A stretch of DNA of 64,000 nucleotides from Ornatilinea apprima (GCF_001306115.1 NZ_LGCL01000034.1:1-64000); one strand, 5' to 3'. Positions 1 through 9,553 are shown, numbered from the stretch's first letter. Made by a program: numbers and translations. Notes: a model not told the origin generated them from the sequence alone.

Positions 1-116
1 TTCCAGCGCGTTCATTTTGAACTCTGGTGGGTATTCTCGGTAATTTCTCTTTTCCATGCCTGATCTCCATTTCTTTAGTTTTACCCGATCAGGACATTTT
101 TTGTGTCCACTTTTTT
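1..116. other. Array-distal flank, no gene seen
   Basis: This stretch lies beyond the last, degenerate CRISPR repeat, at the end of the array far from the leader. I see no gene in it. It holds two small inverted repeats: cctgatc at 59-65 with gatcagg at 87-93, and ggaca at 92-96 with tgtcc at 104-108. They could help end the minus-strand pre-crRNA transcript, but neither is followed by a clear T-run on the minus strand, so this is a guess. Confidence 0.4.
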
Positions 117-3100
117 GCACCATTCCACTGTCGGGTATTGGGGGATTTGGACGAATTGCGCGTTGCGCGTGCCATAGGGCACTATCTGGGTCTTAATACC
201 CTGTCGGGTATTGGGGGATTTGGACCCTACGGGCATTGTGGCGCTCGGCGGATTCGATTGCCGTCTTAATACCCTGTCGGGTATTGGGGGATTTGGACGA
301 TTCTCGGATTCCCCAAGTCTATACCACGTATTAATTTGTCTTAATACCCTGTCGGGTATTGGGGGATTTGGACAAACTGCAAGTGCGGGCGATGAACCAC
401 TACGGCCGAGAGTCTTAATACCCTGTCGGGTATTGGGGGATTTGGACCTTTCAGAATCTATGGCAGAGCCTTATAGCCCTCTTGTCTTAATACCCTGTCG
501 GGTATTGGGGGATTTGGACGAAACAATATCATATATGATACCGTCATATAAGACCGTCTTAATACCCTGTCGGGTATTGGGGGATTTGGACGTCATTCGA
601 GCTGGATTAGTTATCTTTATTGCATTAAGTCTTAATACCCTGTCGGGTATTGGGGGATTTGGACGATCCAGATTACACCAGTTTTAAGATAGGCGACGCA
701 AAGATTGATCTTAATACCCTGTCGGGTATTGGGGGATTTGGACGTAACAGTCGGTAAATTTGGTCTATGGTACACTGGTACATCTTAATACCCTGTCGGG
801 TATTGGGGGATTTGGACGCGGTGTCTCTCGCTAATTTGGGAAAACATCGGCCTGAAATCTTAATACCCTGTCGGGTATTGGGGGATTTGGACCGGAACCG
901 TTTTCGGGTTGGGAATCCCGGCGATTGAGTCTTAATACCCTGTCGGGTATTGGGGGATTTGGACATTGGGTCGTTTGGGAATACAAAACCCCCGATTGGT
1001 CTTAATACCCTGTCGGGTATTGGGGGATTTGGACGTACCTTGTCATCAAATTTACGCCGAGAAATAAACCGGGTCTTAATACCCTGTCGGGTATTGGGGG
1101 ATTTGGACAAAGAAGCGTTTGATTTCGACATGGAAAACCGGCGACTGTCTTAATACCCTGTCGGGTATTGGGGGATTTGGACCTGTCTTTTGGGTTCACC
1201 GAGTCATCCATTCCTTACGAGGTCTTAATACCCTGTCGGGTATTGGGGGATTTGGACAAATGAACACGCTGGACAAATTTGACATCGGGGACAAGTCTTA
1301 ATACCCTATCGGGTATTGGGGGATTTGGACCTTTCTATTGAGTGGTACGAACCGATCCATTTAATATGTCATAATACCCTGTCGGGTATTGGGGGATTTG
1401 GACTTCCTACTGTTCGTCATTCTAATCTTTAGTATGTTAGTTGGTCTTAATACCCTGTCGGGTATTGGGGGATTTGGACGGTCTTTCACTGAAAATCAGA
1501 GAAGGGCGGCTTATGAGTCTTAATACCCTGTCGGGTATTGGGGGATTTGGACTCAACTCGTTCAATACAGTCGTCATCAACGATGACGGTCTTAATACCC
1601 TGTCGGGTATTGGGGGATTTGGACTCACCGGGAAGCTGATCAGCGCGCATATCAAATACGTCTTAATACCCTGTCGGGTATTGGGGGATTTGGACTGTCC
1701 AGTTTGCGGCGCGCGCGTGATAGAGCCAGAGTTGTCTTAATACCCTGTCGGGTATTGGGGGATTTGGACGTATCATTTTTTTTCGATCTTTGTTGGGCAC
1801 ACAGGGGTCTTAATACCCTGTCGGGTATTGGGGGATTTGGACGTACGAATTGGAAAGCACGTTTGAACTCAAGGCTGAGGTCTTAATACCCTGTCGGGTA
1901 TTGGGGGATTTGGACGGACTAAAAAGATTTATCTAACAGAGTAATAAAAATAATTGGTCTTAATACCCTGTCGGGTATTGGGGAATTTGGACGGATTTCT
2001 TATGTGCCGCTGCACCCAAGACGGCCTGCCAGGAACGTCTTAATACCCTGTCGGGTATTGGGGGATTTGGACTAACTGTAAGACGATAACAAATAAATAA
2101 TAAATAAATAGTCTTAATACCCTGTCGGGTATTGGGGGATTTGGACTCACGGCGGGTGTATTCTATGTCCCGCCTGAGGAGGTCCGTCTTAATACCCTGT
2201 CGGGTATTGGGGGATTTGGACCTTAACAGCGGCATACCGTGTCGGTACATTTTATCGTCTTAATACCCTGTCGGGTATTGGGGGATTTGGACTACGAACA
2301 AGCGCCGGCGAATGAGGCGCAAGTCTGTCTTAATACCCTGTCGGGTATTGGGGGATTTGGACCATATTCAGTGGCGTTGGAAATCACATCACCGGGAGTC
2401 TTAATACCCTGTCGGGTATTGGGGGATTTGGACCAAGAATACCCCGGTAACAGAACTGGTCGATGAGATGTCTTAATACCCTGTCGGGTATTGGGGGATT
2501 TGGACCCGAAAACCAGGCCAGAATCGAGCGAGAATCGGCGTCTTAATACCCTGTCGGGTATTGGGGGATTTGGACGTAGGTTTTCAGCAAGCGTCCAACC
2601 TCGCGAGAGGGTCTTAATACCCTGTCGGGTATTGGGGGATTTGGACGCAGATGATGAGAGCAAAGAGGCTGATTTCGTAGAAGGTCTTAATACCCTGTCG
2701 GGTATTGGGGGATTTGGACTGAAATGTTGTTCTAACCGAGTATAATATTTTTTAGTCTTAATACCCTGTCGGGTATTGGGGGATTTGGACAGAAATCAAA
2801 AATGATTAGTGCCTATTTAGAAAGAAACGTCTTAATACCCTGTCGGGTATTGGGGGATTTGGACGAAGGTCATCGAGGATAGGCACGGCGGGCAGACGCT
2901 GTGTCTTAATACCCTGTCGGGTATTGGGGGATTTGGACACTATAAAATTGTTGATAAAGCGGCGATTGACCGCATAAGTCTTAATACCCTGTCGGGTATT
3001 GGGGGATTTGGACTGATAGAATCGCCAAGGCGGCACAAAATGATGAGTCTTAATACCCTGTCGGGTATTGGGGGATTTGGACCCATATCCTGTACCACCT

Positions 3101-4100
3101 ATTCTGTGGCCTTGGTCAGTCTTAATACCCTGTCGGGTATTGGGGGATTTGGACTTTTTCGTGGTAGTATGTACGCGAAGGTCGGATATGAGTCTTAATA
3201 CCCTGTCGGGTATTGGGGGATTTGGACAAGTATTGGAGAATCGCAAGATTAGAACCTTAATAACGTCTTAATACCCTGTCGGGTATTGGGGGATTTGGAC
3301 CGGATGATGTTATGTGCCACGTCCATGGCGGGTTGAGTCTTAATACCCTGTCGGGTATTGGGGGATTTGGACTCTTGCGGGGTCGTGTGATCCCAAGCCT
3401 ACTCGATAGGTCTTAATACCCTGTCGGGTATTGGGGGATTTGGACAGTTCAGATCGCTCTTGCGTAGTTTGAGTAGTTTCCGTCTTAATACCCTGTCGGG
3501 TATTGGGGGATTTGGACCCCTCTTCATAAAGCGCCCGTTGTACATGACGGCTTAAGTCTTAATACCCTGTCGGGTATTGGGGGATTTGGACCGCGAAGGG
3601 AGGTGAAGCGTTTCAAGTAGATTTTAGGTCTTAATACCCTGTCGGGTATTGGGGGATTTGGACAGCCCTATCAGGATTTTATCCACAATCCGCCCCCGCG
3701 TCTTAATACCCTGTCGGGTATTGGGGGATTTGGACGTTATCGTATCGCAAGGCAAAACCCGAAGATTACGAAAGTCTTAATACCCTGTCGGGTATTGGGG
3801 GATTTGGACAAATCTAACTCAAAGGGAACCAGGGGCGTATTTATTTGTCTTAATACCCTGTCGGGTATTGGGGGATTTGGACCCATCGAGACTGACGCCA
3901 AAAACGAAAACGTGATTATGTCTTAATACCCTGTCGGGTATTGGGGGATTTGGACACAAGCTGCTGATACCATTGGCGCCGGGCAACATGGATTTTGTCT
4001 TAATACCCTGTCGGGTATTGGGGGATTTGGACGTAAACGGTGCAAATAGCGGCGCGTTGTATGCGTCTTAATACCCTGTCGGGTATTGGGGGATTTGGAC
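117..4100 (-). CRISPR. CRISPR array, 55 repeats of 36 bp and 54 spacers
   Basis: I counted 55 units of a 36-bp repeat with unique spacers of roughly 34-44 bp. On the plus strand the repeat begins GTCTTAATACCCTG and ends GGGGGATTTGGAC. On the minus strand it begins GTCCAAATCCCCC and ends ATTAAGAC, which resembles the 8-nt 5' tag of type III crRNAs. The minus strand is therefore taken as the crRNA strand, matching the cas genes. Each repeat holds a perfect hairpin, AATACCC-GACA-GGGTATT, suited to Cas6 cleavage. The repeat at 117-152 is degenerate over its 5' half (plus strand), marking the old, trailer end. Variant repeats lie at 708, 782 and 857 (first base A instead of G), 1295 (CCCTATC), 1368 (GTCATAAT) and 1957 (GGGAATT). 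All are in the trailer half; the leader half looks invariant. Confidence 0.98.
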
Positions 4101-4355
4101 TGCTCTTTTGGCTCTCCCACCTGAGGGGTGTTTTTTGGCGCTTTGGGGCATTCTTACGCCAAAAACGCCTGAAAAATGCAAGTGTGGGCTGCTGTATACC
4201 CTGCTTTTCGCGTTTTTCTCCCACCCGGTTTGTTTTTGCGCGGCCCCCCTCGAAAATCGGTTCTTTTTCCTGTTTTTAAGAGGGGGGCCGCGCAGAGGGT
4301 CCAATTGTGAATGTACGGGTTGTTTTCTATTATATCCGAAAAGCCCGTGGCTCGG
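4101..4355 (-). promoter_or_regulatory. CRISPR leader with candidate pre-crRNA promoter
   Basis: This 255-bp stretch between the cas2 stop and the first intact repeat is the expected place for the leader. On the minus strand a perfect TATAAT lies at 4334-4329 and could be the -10 box for the pre-crRNA; I see no good -35 at the usual distance. A short perfect inverted repeat, tttttggcg at 4132-4140 with cgccaaaaa at 4157-4165, sits 32 bp from the array and could be part of the Cas1-Cas2 docking region. No gene is present; open frames here are not gene-like. Confidence 0.7.
4238..4293. repeat. Perfect 14-bp inverted repeat in the leader
   Basis: The arms gcgcggcccccctc (4238-4251) and its exact reverse complement (4280-4293) are separated by 28 bp. 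Read on the minus strand, the stem is followed by A-rich rather than T-rich sequence, so it does not look like a standard terminator for cas2. It lies between the candidate pre-crRNA promoter and the array, so it would be transcribed as part of the leader RNA. Confidence 0.75.
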
Positions 4356-4649
4356 CTAAACAATCATCAAATCGGGCGGCGGGGTGGTTTTGGCTTTGCC
4401 CTGGGTTTGAATTTTGGCGCGGCAGGCTTCGCAGATCACATAGTAGCGCAGGCTGTCCTCATCTGCTTTGAGCACTTTGGCGGCGCGGGTGGTGAGCTTC
4501 TTCAGTTCGGCCGGGGTGAGCCAGGCCTCGAACACGCTGCCCTGCACGCGCGCGCCCAGGGCTTCCATCTCGCGGGCGATTTTGGCGCGGCGTTTGTTAT
4601 CGGCGATGTCGTAGGCGATGACGTAGAAAGCGCGGCCGTCGTTTTTCAT
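4356..4649 (-). CDS. cas2: CRISPR-associated endonuclease Cas2
   Basis: A 97-residue Cas2, the structural partner of Cas1 in spacer integration. The start at 4649 gives MKNDGRAFYVIAYDIADNKR, with the first strand and Asp (YDI) typical of Cas2. The family length is about 90-100 residues, so the longer open frame beginning at 4727 is rejected. The ATG overlaps the cas1 stop (ATGA), so the two are translationally coupled. The last 20 residues, with a CEAC pair and a KAKTTPPPD tail, are less conserved. The gene is the last one before the leader and array. Confidence 0.95.
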   Translation of the reverse strand: MKNDGRAFYVIAYDIADNKRRAKIAREMEALGARVQGSVFEAWLTPAELKKLTTRAAKVLKADEDSLRYYVICEACRAKIQTQGKAKTTPPPDLMIV

Positions 4650-5668
4650 CGGAAGCCCATGCCCTGGTAGCCGGGGCGCTCTTCCACCACGCGCGCGGCG
4701 ATCTGGCGCGCCTGTTCCAGCATACACTGGCGCAGCGGCAGGCGCAACTGGCGGATGGGGTGCAGAAATTCGCGGTTCATGCGCTCTTCAAAGGCTTTGA
4801 TGAAGCGTTTTTTGGCGTCGTCGCTCATCACCACCGGGCGTTCGGGCGGGCCGGGGGTGAAGTCGGCCGGGGTGAGCACTTCGGAACGGCAGGCCCACAG
4901 CACCACGCCGTCGACCACCGGGCGAAATTCTTCCATCAAATCCAGGCCGAGGGCCGGGCGGTTGTAGACCACCTCGTGGAAGAAGCCGGCGTAGGGGTCC
5001 AGTCCGGCGGCTTGCGCCGCTCCGCTGGCGGCGTGCGCCAGCAGGGTGTAACCAAACGAGAGCAGCACGTTCACCGGGTCGCCGGGCGGGCGGCGCTGGC
5101 GGGTGTTGAAGTTCCAGGCCGGGTCAAACAGGCGGCGAAAGCCGCTGAAGTAGGCGGCCGAGGCTGCGCCTTCCAGCCCGCGCAGGCTGCTTAAGGAAGT
5201 TTTGCGTTCCACCGTTTGCATGGATTCACTTAACCGTTCGGCGGCAGAGGTGATTTCGGGGTTGTTCAGCTCGCGCCCGCGGCGCTGCAGCAGGGCGCGC
5301 TGGTGCTGCAGTTTGGCGCTGACGATGCCCTGCGCGGTGTGCAGGCTGAACTGCGGGTCGGCCAGAGATTTGTATTGGGCGCGGCGGATGGGCACGTGCG
5401 GGGTAAGCCCGCCGCTCAACTGGCCGCGGTACTCCCCGTTTTGGGTGAGGAAGATCACGTCGATGCCTGATTCTAAAAAGGTGGCGATGGCCGGGGTGGT
5501 GAGGCCGATGTTGCCAAAGAGGATGACCTGTGAGACCTGGCCAATGGGCACCTGCAGCAGCAGTTCGGGCTGGCTGCCATCGGCTTCAGACGGGTCCATT
5601 TCCACGCGCACGCGGCGGTTGTTGATGCGGATTTTGGCGCCTTGCTGCACCAGGTAAAGCGGCGGCAT
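4646..5668 (-). CDS. cas1: CRISPR-associated endonuclease Cas1 (integrase)
   Basis: A 340-residue Cas1, the metal-dependent integrase that inserts new spacers at the leader end. The N-terminal beta domain is followed by the helical catalytic domain. The metal ligands can be read as Glu166 in RGLEGAASAAYF, His231 in GFFHEVVYNRP, and Asp243 in LGLDLMEEFRP. The length is usual for the family. The start at 5668 is preceded by AGGGG on the minus strand. It lies 15 bp after the small acidic gene at 5684-5956 and overlaps cas2 by 4 bp. There is no reverse transcriptase fusion. An intact Cas1-Cas2 pair agrees with the uniform young end of the array. Confidence 0.97.
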   Translation of the reverse strand: MPPLYLVQQGAKIRINNRRVRVEMDPSEADGSQPELLLQVPIGQVSQVILFGNIGLTTPAIATFLESGIDVIFLTQNGEYRGQLSGGLTPHVPIRRAQYKSLADPQFSLHTAQGIVSAKLQHQRALLQRRGRELNNPEITSAAERLSESMQTVERKTSLSSLRGLEGAASAAYFSGFRRLFDPAWNFNTRQRRPPGDPVNVLLSFGYTLLAHAASGAAQAAGLDPYAGFFHEVVYNRPALGLDLMEEFRPVVDGVVLWACRSEVLTPADFTPGPPERPVVMSDDAKKRFIKAFEERMNREFLHPIRQLRLPLRQCMLEQARQIAARVVEERPGYQGMGFR

Positions 5669-5683
5669 GTCTTTCCCCTTTCT

Positions 5684-5956
5684 TTAGAAGAACAAATCGT
5701 CCAGAAAATCATCAAAGCCTTCTTCGTCCGACGGGAACATGATCCGGTCAATGAGGGCGAAGCCAAACAGGCTGGCCAGGCAGCCGGGGCTGCTTTGGGG
5801 CGGCGGGGCGGACGGCTTTCGCGTCGTGGGGTTGTTGTCGAAGGCCTTTGACGGTGGGTGGTAAGGCGGTTGATTGTCCCAGCCGGGAGGGTAGTCGTTT
5901 GACTGATCATCGTACAGCGGTTCATCATCCCAGCCAGGGTCGTTGATGTAGTCCAT
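5684..5956 (-). CDS. Small acidic protein of unknown function in the cas operon
   Basis: A 90-residue protein between cas6 and cas1 that I do not recognise. The start at 5956 follows GGAGA on the minus strand; a longer frame to 6004 has no such site. The N-terminal half is rich in Asp, Tyr, Trp and Pro and carries two copies of a GWD motif (GWDDEP, GWDNQP). A Pro/Ser linker follows, then a short hydrophobic stretch (CLASLFGFALIDRIMF) and a very acidic tail (DEEGFDDFLDDLFF). The acidic tail could mimic nucleic acid or bind a basic Cas protein, but this is speculation. It is probably co-transcribed with cas1, which starts 15 bp downstream. Confidence 0.65.
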   Translation of the reverse strand: MDYINDPGWDDEPLYDDQSNDYPPGWDNQPPYHPPSKAFDNNPTTRKPSAPPPQSSPGCLASLFGFALIDRIMFPSDEEGFDDFLDDLFF

Positions 5957-5987
5957 CAGACGTCTCCGTTGAAGAAAGGTTGGCAGG

Positions 5988-6023
5988 CAGGCGGGGAATC
6001 TCACTTCCGAGATTCCCCGCCTG
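5988..6023. repeat. Perfect 14-bp stem-loop between cas6 and the adaptation genes
   Basis: The arms caggcggggaatct (5988-6001) and agattccccgcctg (6010-6023) are exact reverse complements with an 8-nt loop. It is downstream of the cas6 stop and 32 bp upstream of the small acidic gene on the minus strand. There is no T-run after the stem in that direction. It may separate the interference operon from the adaptation genes by partial termination or RNA processing. The remaining sequence to 6129 shows no gene. Confidence 0.7.
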
Positions 6024-6129
6024 TTTGTGATTAAAAAATAACTTCTCGTCCGTCTGCTTGGGTTAGGGAAGGTGTGTTACTTTTTGCGTATGCGGTTGTT
6101 AAGGTGCGCTTCGGCCGGGCGGGGAGGGG

Positions 6130-6993
6130 TCAGTCCTCGCGGCCAGGGGTGGGCAGGCGGCGCGCCTGTCCCATGCCTTGTGATACGGCCGCGCCCACGC
6201 CGGCAAAGCGGGCAAATTCGCCCAGGGCGTGGATGAGGCTCATCCAGTAGCGGTCGTAGTTGAGGGTGGCGTAGGTGATCTCACCGGCGGCGCCCACGCG
6301 CAGGCCGTTGTCTTTGGCGCCCACGCCGTGGCTGCGCAGGTGAAAACGCGAGATGGCCAGGCATTCGCTGGCGTAGCGGCGCAGCTCCGCGGGCAGGGAC
6401 AGGGGGGCGAAGGCGTTCCACTTCTGCAGCAGGCTGCCGAAGACCAGGTCGGGCAGGGGCAGGGGCATGGTGCGGTCTTTGGACTTGAAGGCCACCGGGC
6501 TGGTGAAACTGAGGGTGATGCGCCGCTCGGGGGCGCTGCCGGCCAGCAGGCGGCGCGCGCCCAGGTCTTGATAGGTGGTGGCGCCGGGCCAGCCGGTTTC
6601 GTCTTCGGCGCTGGCGGCGGCCAGGATTTCAAAGGGCAGGTAGTCCAGTTCCACGCGCGCGCCGGGGGCCAGCGGTCCGCTGTGGACGGCGGCCAGCAGG
6701 GCGGCGCTCAACTCGGCGGTGAGGGCGGTGAAGCGCAGGCGGTAGGTCTGGTCGGGCAGGGGTTGGCCGCGCAGAAAGCGCCCCATGAGGGTGGACGCGG
6801 TAAAGGGTTTAAGGCCTTCGTCATCGTGCAGGCGGGCGGCCAGAGCGGGGTCGGCGGCGCTGACGGTGGCGAGCAGCAAGGTATGCGCCGCGCGCCCCCA
6901 CCAGTTGGGCAGCGGCCGGTCGGGCTGGGGCGCGGCCAGGGGGCGCAGGGTGAGCACCAGCGAAAGCAGTTCGGGGGTGGGGGTCTCATTCAT
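6130..6993 (-). CDS. cas6: CRISPR endoribonuclease Cas6
   Basis: A 287-residue Cas6-type RAMP protein that cuts the pre-crRNA within each repeat. The C-terminal part shows the family pattern: a strand with [10 protein letters not shown], the segment [17 protein letters not shown], then a late Gly-rich loop in [16 protein letters not shown]. His42 in [13 protein letters not shown] is one possible catalytic base, but I cannot assign it. The start at 6993 ([10 protein letters not shown]) overlaps the end of csx15 by 8 bp, so the longer frame up to 7320 is a shadow of csx15. The repeat's 7-bp hairpin with the ATTAAGAC tail fits a Cas6 substrate. Confidence 0.9.
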   Translation of the reverse strand: MNETPTPELLSLVLTLRPLAAPQPDRPLPNWWGRAAHTLLLATVSAADPALAARLHDDEGLKPFTASTLMGRFLRGQPLPDQTYRLRFTALTAELSAALLAAVHSGPLAPGARVELDYLPFEILAAASAEDETGWPGATTYQDLGARRLLAGSAPERRITLSFTSPVAFKSKDRTMPLPLPDLVFGSLLQKWNAFAPLSLPAELRRYASECLAISRFHLRSHGVGAKDNGLRVGAAGEITYATLNYDRYWMSLIHALGEFARFAGVGAAVSQGMGQARRLPTPGRED

Positions 6994-7372
6994 AGCGGGT
7001 CTCGCGGGCGCGCTCGCGCACTTTTTGCAGGTTGAGGATTTCGGCGATCTCGAAGCGCGGGGGCAGGCTGTCGGGCACCGGGCGGGTGCGCAAAATGGGT
7101 GGGAAGTATCCCATGCGGCCGTGCAGGCTGGCCAGCAGCAGCCCGGCGATGAAGTTGAGCGAGGGCAGGTTGACCAGGATGGCGGCAGTTTGCCATTCTT
7201 GCGCGTTGAGCGGGATGGCGGCCAGCAGCGCGTCCAGTTGGGGCTGGAAGGGCTGGTTGTTGTCGAACTGGGTGGGCAGGTCAAGCACGCGCTCGAGGGG
7301 CTGCCCGCTGAGGCCTTCAACCTGGCGAATCTGCTCGGCAGAGATGGGGTGAGAGAAGTTGAGTAAGATCAT
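6986..7372 (-). CDS. csx15: CRISPR-associated protein Csx15
   Basis: A 128-residue protein matching my memory of the Csx15 family: it opens [15 protein letters not shown], continues with [10 protein letters not shown], and has [19 protein letters not shown] and [18 protein letters not shown]. Csx15 is found with type III systems. Recent reports, recalled and not checked here, group Csx15 with Csx16 and Csx20 as proteins that bind or degrade cyclic oligoadenylate, which would damp the signal made by Cas10. The start at 7372 gives the family N-terminus, so the longer frame to 7510 is rejected. It lies 17 bp after the CARF-nuclease gene and overlaps cas6 by 8 bp. Confidence 0.85.
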   Translation of the reverse strand: MILLNFSHPISAEQIRQVEGLSGQPLERVLDLPTQFDNNQPFQPQLDALLAAIPLNAQEWQTAAILVNLPSLNFIAGLLLASLHGRMGYFPPILRTRPVPDSLPPRFEIAEILNLQKVRERARETRYE

Positions 7373-7389
7373 AAGGCAATTTCCTGTTT

Positions 7390-8301
7390 TCAGCGCAGAA
7401 CCCGCAGCAGCACGTCGGCAATTTGCTGGATGTGTTCGCCGTACACCAGATGCACATTCTGGTTGCGGGCGCGGTCGCGGATGGCCTGGGGCAGTTCTTC
7501 TTGCGCGCAAACCAGCACTTTGGCGCAGTAGATGCCGGTGTCTTCGCGGCTGAAGATCGAGTCTAATTCGTAGATCATTTCTTTGGTAATTTTAACGCCA
7601 GATTTGCAGGAACAGACTGCCAGGCGGCCGTTGCGAGTAACCAGCAGGTCCAATTCGTTGCGCGATTCCTGCTTTTTGGCACGCTTGCGAATGAATAATC
7701 CGCGCTGAACATCGTCAAAGTAACCGGAATCACGGGCCAGGCGCTCCACCTGATTTTCGAGGGGGTCGCCCTCCTTGGGTGGAGCAAAAGACCGCAATTG
7801 GGGAAGGTGAAAATTGGGGTTGAGGCTGGTCTCAAAGCCGTGCGCGCCGAGGTACTGGCTGACGCTGACGCGCACGCGAATCGGCTCGCGGCGCGCCTGC
7901 GAGCCGTCGAGGTCCAGATGGATAATTTCGCCGCTCTGGGTGCTGACGTACAGCATGGGGGCAAGTGTGTCTTGCGCGGCCTGCAGGGCGGCCAGGCTCA
8001 TCAACTTGGTGCCGCCCGTCAGGTTGACGCACACCTCTTCCCCGCGCTCCTGCAGCGTTTGAATGGCCTGCACCAGCGCGCGCCGGTCGCCGTCAATATC
8101 GTAGGCGTCCAGCAGCAGCGGGTCGAGAACCGCCAGGTGTTTGAGGGCGGCGTCTCGCGCCAGGGCCTCGCGCAACGATTGGGCGACACGCATGGTCTGT
8201 TGAGTGACGGCGAAGCGCGTGCCGGTGTACACCGCGCCGGACTGCCAGAGCGGCAGCAGGTTGGGGATGGGTTGTTCGCCGATCAAGGAAAGCAGAATCA
8301 T
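7390..8301 (-). CDS. CARF-domain nuclease of the Can2/Card1 (DUF1887) type
   Basis: A 303-residue two-domain effector. Residues 1 to about 150 form a CARF domain ([32 protein letters not shown] at 93-106), which binds cyclic tetra-adenylate in characterised relatives. Residues about 180-303 form a PD-(D/E)xK-like nuclease domain, with Asp218 in NELDLL and Lys233 in the motif CSCKSG. The position two residues before the Lys, Glu in Card1 and Can2 as I recall them, is Ser231 here. Relatives are cOA-activated DNases and/or RNases. The start at 8301 overlaps the stop of the upstream CARF-HEPN gene by 4 bp, so the two effectors are coupled; the frame extending to 8439 is rejected. Confidence 0.88.
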   Translation of the reverse strand: MILLSLIGEQPIPNLLPLWQSGAVYTGTRFAVTQQTMRVAQSLREALARDAALKHLAVLDPLLLDAYDIDGDRRALVQAIQTLQERGEEVCVNLTGGTKLMSLAALQAAQDTLAPMLYVSTQSGEIIHLDLDGSQARREPIRVRVSVSQYLGAHGFETSLNPNFHLPQLRSFAPPKEGDPLENQVERLARDSGYFDDVQRGLFIRKRAKKQESRNELDLLVTRNGRLAVCSCKSGVKITKEMIYELDSIFSREDTGIYCAKVLVCAQEELPQAIRDRARNQNVHLVYGEHIQQIADVLLRVLR

Positions 8302-9551
8302 GCGCCGTGCTCCAGGGGCAAGCGGTTGATGCGTTCGATGATTTTTTGAAGCTGTTTGATCAGATCGTCGGGCGCGCCTGGGTCGCGGCGCATGCCGGCA
8401 TGGTTGATGTCGTTGCGCGTGTCGGCCAGAATATTCCACAATTCCAGGGCTTCTTCCACCTGGGGCACCTGGCGCAGGAACAGCGAGCGGAAGGGTTCTT
8501 TCTTCTGGCAGGCGGTTTTATATTGGTGCGATTCACTGTTGATGACTTCTTCGATGCGGCGGCGGTCATCCCGTTCGCAAATGTCGAAGAGCTGCATCTG
8601 GAACATGATCCAATTGACCATCCATTCGCGCGCCAGGGTGGCGGCCTGCACCCACTGCTCGCGCTCGGCGTACCACTGGATGATCTCGCGCTGCTTGCCA
8701 ATCGACTGCTGCGCCTGGGCCGGATCGAGCGGATCGGACATGCCCAGCGGGGTGTAAGTGTTCTGAATGCTCTCCAGCAGCATTAAGAATGGCTGCGAGG
8801 CGGCGCTGCCCTGCAGGGCGGGCATGGCAGCCTGAACCCGTTCGGACAGCCCACTGGTGGAGCGCATGGTCTGAAACGGGCGGATGAGGCGCAGCGAATG
8901 GGAAACGTCTTCCAATGCACCGGCCAGGTTGCCTAATCTTCCGGCTTCATTCTTTCGCTGCGGGTCATTTTTGGCGGCGATACCCAAAGCTCTGCGCTGC
9001 TGGCGGATGAGCGAGGCCAGGTAGCGGGCGTCTCCGGTGCGGTTGAAGCGGTCGGCAGCCGAAGACCATTCCAGCAGGGTGAGCATGGGGGTCAGGTCGA
9101 TCATGGGCGTCTCGTCGGGTGAGACCAGGCGGCTGGCGTCAAACGCGCCATACAGCACCGCGCGCAGGTTCACGTTGAATCCGGAGCGTAAAAAGGCGGC
9201 CGCCAGCAGGCCCAGCAGGGGGAAGGAGCGGAATCCGTTGGTGATGTCGAAGGCCACTTCTTCGCCGGGAGAGACACTGCCCGCCAGCGCGTCAAAGATT
9301 TGCCAGAGCTGCTGCTCGTCCGCGCCGATGGGAATCTCGCGGGTTATCACTTCGGTGCCTGCCGGAACTTCTTTGAGAAATTCCGGCAGGGTTTTGGTTT
9401 TGACTTCATCGGTCACAAACACGATGACCTGAGTGGGACGAAGGAAAGCGCAGGACGCGATGGGTGAAAAACTGGTCAGGCAATCCTGGCCCTGATAGAT
9501 ATATCGAGTGGGCTGGTACTTCCCCGCGCCCAAAAAGGTCAGCAACTTCAT
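8298..9551 (-). CDS. csx2: CARF-HEPN ribonuclease, Csx2/TM1812 family (Csx1-like)
   Basis: A 417-residue effector of the TM1812 group. The N-terminus MKLLTFLGAGKYQPTRYIY and the segment DITNGFRSFPLLGLLAAAFL (about 107-126) are the CARF signatures of this group. The C-terminal HEPN domain ends with the catalytic motif R379-N-D-I-N-H384 (Rx4H). It should be an RNase switched on by the cyclic oligoadenylate made by Cas10. It is a separate protein from Csm6, which the locus otherwise lacks, and takes its place downstream of csm5, with only 2 bp between the csm5 stop and its start. It overlaps the next effector gene by 4 bp. Confidence 0.92.
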   Translation of the reverse strand: MKLLTFLGAGKYQPTRYIYQGQDCLTSFSPIASCAFLRPTQVIVFVTDEVKTKTLPEFLKEVPAGTEVITREIPIGADEQQLWQIFDALAGSVSPGEEVAFDITNGFRSFPLLGLLAAAFLRSGFNVNLRAVLYGAFDASRLVSPDETPMIDLTPMLTLLEWSSAADRFNRTGDARYLASLIRQQRRALGIAAKNDPQRKNEAGRLGNLAGALEDVSHSLRLIRPFQTMRSTSGLSERVQAAMPALQGSAASQPFLMLLESIQNTYTPLGMSDPLDPAQAQQSIGKQREIIQWYAEREQWVQAATLAREWMVNWIMFQMQLFDICERDDRRRIEEVINSESHQYKTACQKKEPFRSLFLRQVPQVEEALELWNILADTRNDINHAGMRRDPGAPDDLIKQLQKIIERINRLPLEHGA

Positions 9552-9553
9552 GA

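Noticed and set aside
117..4100. Self-targeting spacers against genes in this window
   Set aside because: None was noticed by eye; a proper alignment of all 54 spacers to the genome would be needed to settle it.
27..4120. Many open frames inside the array on both strands with repeated peptides such as LNTLSGIGGFG and SKSPNTRQGIK
   Set aside because: They are translations of the CRISPR repeat plus random spacer sequence, not genes.
4238..4293. Leader hairpin as the cas2 terminator
   Set aside because: On the minus strand it is followed by A-rich, not T-rich, sequence, and the array must be transcribed through or past it.
6229..7366. Long plus-strand open frames opposite cas6 and csx15
   Set aside because: High-GC shadow frames; the minus-strand proteins match known families and keep tight operon spacing.
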